From positions 120,662 to 184,661 of the forward strand of contig NZ_JAMCCO010000001.1 of assembly GCF_023371205.1 (NCBI RefSeq): a stretch of 64,000 nt of DNA, in the 5' to 3' direction. How positions within the stretch are numbered: the first letter of the stretch is position 1; each line of letters begins with the position of its first letter. This document shows, piece after piece, positions 61,699 through 64,000 of the stretch. Made by a program: the position numbers and the translations under genes. This DNA is from Parvivirga hydrogeniphila (lineage in GTDB: Bacteria; Actinomycetota; Coriobacteriia; Anaerosomatales; Anaerosomataceae). The notes under the pieces were generated by a model. That model searched no databases and was not told where the DNA came from. It worked only from the letters and a program-made list of their open reading frames with translations.

Positions 61699-64000
61699 CC
61701 GAGCACAGGCCCCCGAGAGCCGGACAGCCGACGCACGCGTCGTGCCGGTACGCCCCGAGCGGCCGGAACCCGCCCGCGGCGATCCGCCCTACGAGGTCGC
61801 GCGCCTCGGCGTCCAGAGCGGCAGCGTCTGCGGCCCCGAACGACCAGGAAGCGCTCACGCTGCCTGAGCCGACGTCGTAGACGAGCGCCTCGACGCTCCT
61901 CGCTCCGGCTGCAAACCCCGCGAGGGCGTAGCAGCCCATCTGTCGGCGATACCGTTGCGCGTCGTCGCGCCCAGAGCCTGACGCCGGCCTCGCATGCCAC
62001 TTGAAGTCCACGACGAGGGCCTCGTCGTCGGATGTGGCGAACACGTCCATGCGTCCCGACAGCACCGTCTCACCGAGCGCGAAGGCGAACGGCGCTTCTG
62101 CCAGCACGCGCTCGTGCGCCCGGAGCGCTGCGGCAAGCTCGCTTCGGTCGAAGGTCTGCACCGCTTCGACGAGGCGCGCTTCGTCCTCGTGGGACATGCG
62201 GTGCCGGCGGCTTACGGCCGCACGCCTGTCGGCGTTCCACGTGCCTGTCACCGCGTAGCGGAGCGCTTCGTGGACGATCGTGCCGAACTCGGTCGCGCCG
62301 CGGTCGGCGTGCGGATCCGCCAGCCTGAGCACGTGGCTTGCGTAGTAGCGGTAGGGACACCGTTCGAAGTCCTCCAGCCCCGACGGCGACACGCGGCGCG
62401 GCGCGTGGCCCGCCTGCTCGAGCGGCGGCCGTGGGCTGCGCTTTTTCTCGAGCGGGCCGCTCCTGAGAGGCGCAGCATCGAAGTCCCGCGCACCGTCGGC
62501 GTTGCGCTCCGCGGCCGCATCCGGGACCGTACGAGCGCCTCGGGCCGCGGCGTCATCCTGCCGCCCGTTCGGTGCCGGCCCTCCTGCTGTCTGAAGCGCT
62601 CGGCGCACGACGGGAACCGCGACCCCGCCGGCGACGACTGAGTCTTGGTCGGAAGCCGCCTCCAGCTCGATGCCGAGCGCTTCGAGCACGGCCCGCCGCG
62701 CGCCCCCGGGACGCCCTGGCGCCGCGCCGACCACGAAGAGCGCTTCTTCCGCACGGGTGAACGCCACGTACAGCAGCCGTTTCTCCTCCTCTTCGCGCTC
62801 CTTCTTCTCCTTCTCTTCGAGGAAGGCGTACGCGAACGGCTTCGGCTTCTTGGAGCTTCTCGACAGCGTCTCTGTCCCGCTCAGCAGCTCGGTCGGCATC
62901 CTGGTCGCGACCCTCGCCACCTCCCCCGAGCAGTCCACCATCGCGTCAGGGCTGTCGGACTTCTCCTGCTCGGTCATGCCCACGACGAACACCACGGGGA
63001 ACTCGAGGCCCTTGGCTCCGTGCACAGTCATGATGCGAACGGCCTCGGTGCCCTCTGGGACCGGAGCCTGCGCGACGCCGAGCGCGGCGAGGTCCTTCTG
63101 GTCGGCCAGAAACCCCCGGATGCCGCGCCCCGACAACGCGTCGCTTTCGTCGGCGAGCCGGGCAAGCAAGAGCAGGTTCTGCCAGGCCCGCGCGCCCGCC
63201 GCACCTTGCTCGGCGAGGCGGGCGTCGTGCCCCATCGCCACAAGGGCGTGCACGAGGACGTCGCCTGGAGACAGCGCGCCGCGCCGCGATCGAGCGGACT
63301 CGACGGCGCTGCGCACCCGGCGGACCCGCTCGAGATCCGTCCCTGCGAGCACGGATTCTGCCTCGCGGACAGCCGACCACAGGCCGGCCTTCCCAGAGGC
63401 GTGGCGGAGACGGTACAGCCCGCCGTCGCTGACCCCGCCGAGACCGCCCGCGAGCACGTGCACCCACGCTTCGTCGTCGTGCACGTTGTCGATGACCCTC
63501 AGCAGCATCACGCCGTCTTGCGCCTCTGGCGTCGCGAAGAAGTCGCCGGCCGTGCTCACCGACTCGATGCTTCGCCGCCTCAGCGCCTCCTCGAACACGC
63601 GCGCCCGGCCGCTCAGCTGCCGCGAAAGGATCGCCACGTCGGAGGGCTTCACGATGCCCGCGTCGCACAGCCGCGCGATCTCCTCGGCCACGAGCGCGGC
63701 CTCTGCACGCCGCGCTTCGTGCGCTCGAGCGCCCTCGCCCACCGCGAGCAGCACGCGCACGCGCGGCTCGTGCGCAGGCCACGAGACCCGCTCCTGCTGG
63801 CGTGCGGGACGCAACCTGTCGTGCGCTGGGCCGAACAGCGCCGGGGCGCCGAACACGTGGTTCACGACCGCCAGAACGTCCGGGTGCGACCGCCGGTTCT
63901 CGGTGAGCGTCTTCACCACGCCCGTTCTCGCGAGCTCGTCGAAGACCGTCACGTCGGCGAATCGGAACCGGTAGATCGACTGCCGTTTGTCCCCCACCGC
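61652..64000 (-). CDS. AddA/UvrD-type helicase-nuclease, C-terminal part (continues beyond window)
   Basis: At least 782 residues of a double-strand-break repair helicase-nuclease. Visible helicase motifs are GDKRQSIYRFRFADV, LTENRRSHPD, IMTVHGAKGLEFPVVF (motif V) and LLYVAFTRAEEALFVV (motif VI). The C-terminal nuclease has the RecB-family elements FERCPYRYYASHVL, HEALRYAV, EALVVDFKWHA (catalytic Asp, Lys) and CVGCPALGGLCS, the last being like the iron-sulfur site of AddB/Cas4 nucleases. The N terminus with Walker A is outside the window. Confidence 0.9.
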   Translation of the reverse strand, partial: AVGDKRQSIYRFRFADVTVFDELARTGVVKTLTENRRSHPDVLAVVNHVFGAPALFGPAHDRLRPARQQERVSWPAHEPRVRVLLAVGEGARAHEARRAEAALVAEEIARLCDAGIVKPSDVAILSRQLSGRARVFEEALRRRSIESVSTAGDFFATPEAQDGVMLLRVIDNVHDDEAWVHVLAGGLGGVSDGGLYRLRHASGKAGLWSAVREAESVLAGTDLERVRRVRSAVESARSRRGALSPGDVLVHALVAMGHDARLAEQGAAGARAWQNLLLLARLADESDALSGRGIRGFLADQKDLAALGVAQAPVPEGTEAVRIMTVHGAKGLEFPVVFVVGMTEQEKSDSPDAMVDCSGEVARVATRMPTELLSGTETLSRSSKKPKPFAYAFLEEKEKKEREEEEKRLLYVAFTRAEEALFVVGAAPGRPGGARRAVLEALGIELEAASDQDSVVAGGVAVPVVRRALQTAGGPAPNGRQDDAAARGARTVPDAAAERNADGARDFDAAPLRSGPLEKKRSPRPPLEQAGHAPRRVSPSGLEDFERCPYRYYASHVLRLADPHADRGATEFGTIVHEALRYAVTGTWNADRRAAVSRRHRMSHEDEARLVEAVQTFDRSELAAALRAHERVLAEAPFAFALGETVLSGRMDVFATSDDEALVVDFKWHARPASGSGRDDAQRYRRQMGCYALAGFAAGARSVEALVYDVGSGSVSASWSFGAADAAALDAEARDLVGRIAAGGFRPLGAYRHDACVGCPALGGLCSVRPPRRVAGAGRTQR

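Overview
The window is 64 kb of high-GC DNA with short intergenic gaps, many GTG starts and many 1- or 4-base start/stop overlaps. The gene content points to a Gram-positive strict anaerobe, most likely a Coriobacteriia-type actinobacterium. The pointers are an ornithine-fermentation pathway, an oxygen-sensitive two-subunit iron-sulfur serine dehydratase, a rubrerythrin with an N-terminal rubredoxin domain, a hybrid cluster protein, multihaem cytochromes, a PafB/PafC pair and a Gram-positive type LexA box. This assignment is inference from gene content only.

Region 1 (1-18.8 kb) is accessory. It carries the Clostridium sticklandii-type oxidative ornithine pathway in two blocks on the minus strand. 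ord-ortA-ortB lies at 16.0-18.8 kb and oraS-oraE at 4.9-7.5 kb, and the window starts inside a GlmL/MutL-like gene of the kind that accompanies B12 mutases. Together these convert D-ornithine to 2,4-diaminopentanoate, then 2-amino-4-oxopentanoate, then acetyl-CoA plus alanine. Between the blocks sits an arsenic/metal island (7.6-15.9 kb): two ArsR repressors, ACR3, an ArsP-type permease, thioredoxin-fold proteins, CcdA, DUF2703, a CDF transporter, a phosphoesterase and an MFS pump. One ArsR operator type occurs in front of both arsR1 and the MFS gene. Both ornithine blocks carry the same 21-bp-spaced TATGCA-type motif. Two decayed loci (a GlmL/aminotransferase chimera, and an ABC transporter remnant) flank a lipoprotein gene near 1.5-3.9 kb.

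Region 2 (18.9-33 kb) holds housekeeping genes: an FAD oxidoreductase; dnaB, rplI, a DUF2232 gene, rpsR, ssb and rpsF in the usual order; an M23 peptidase behind a LexA-type box; tRNA-Gly(CCC); a GNAT enzyme; an SdpR/SdpI-like pair; VanW and YhhN proteins; and a four-gene Trk potassium operon with a tiny membrane protein inside it.

Region 3 (33-45.6 kb) contains a GGDEF protein, an M28 peptidase, and a nitrosative-stress operon (NosSP-like protein, ferredoxin, hcp, small haem protein) facing a divergent Crp/Fnr regulator with a Fnr/HcpR-like palindrome between them. A three-gene membrane/sensor operon with a degenerate kinase and a WYL (PafC/PafB) pair follow.

Region 4 (45.6-64 kb) contains a DnaQ-DinG helicase, serine dehydratase, a yybP-ykoY manganese riboswitch driving a P-type ATPase, a sensor kinase, D-Ala-D-Ala ligase, an HtrA protease, a membrane-anchored multihaem cytochrome, rubrerythrin, rlmN, and the 3' part of an AddA/UvrD-type helicase-nuclease that leaves the window.
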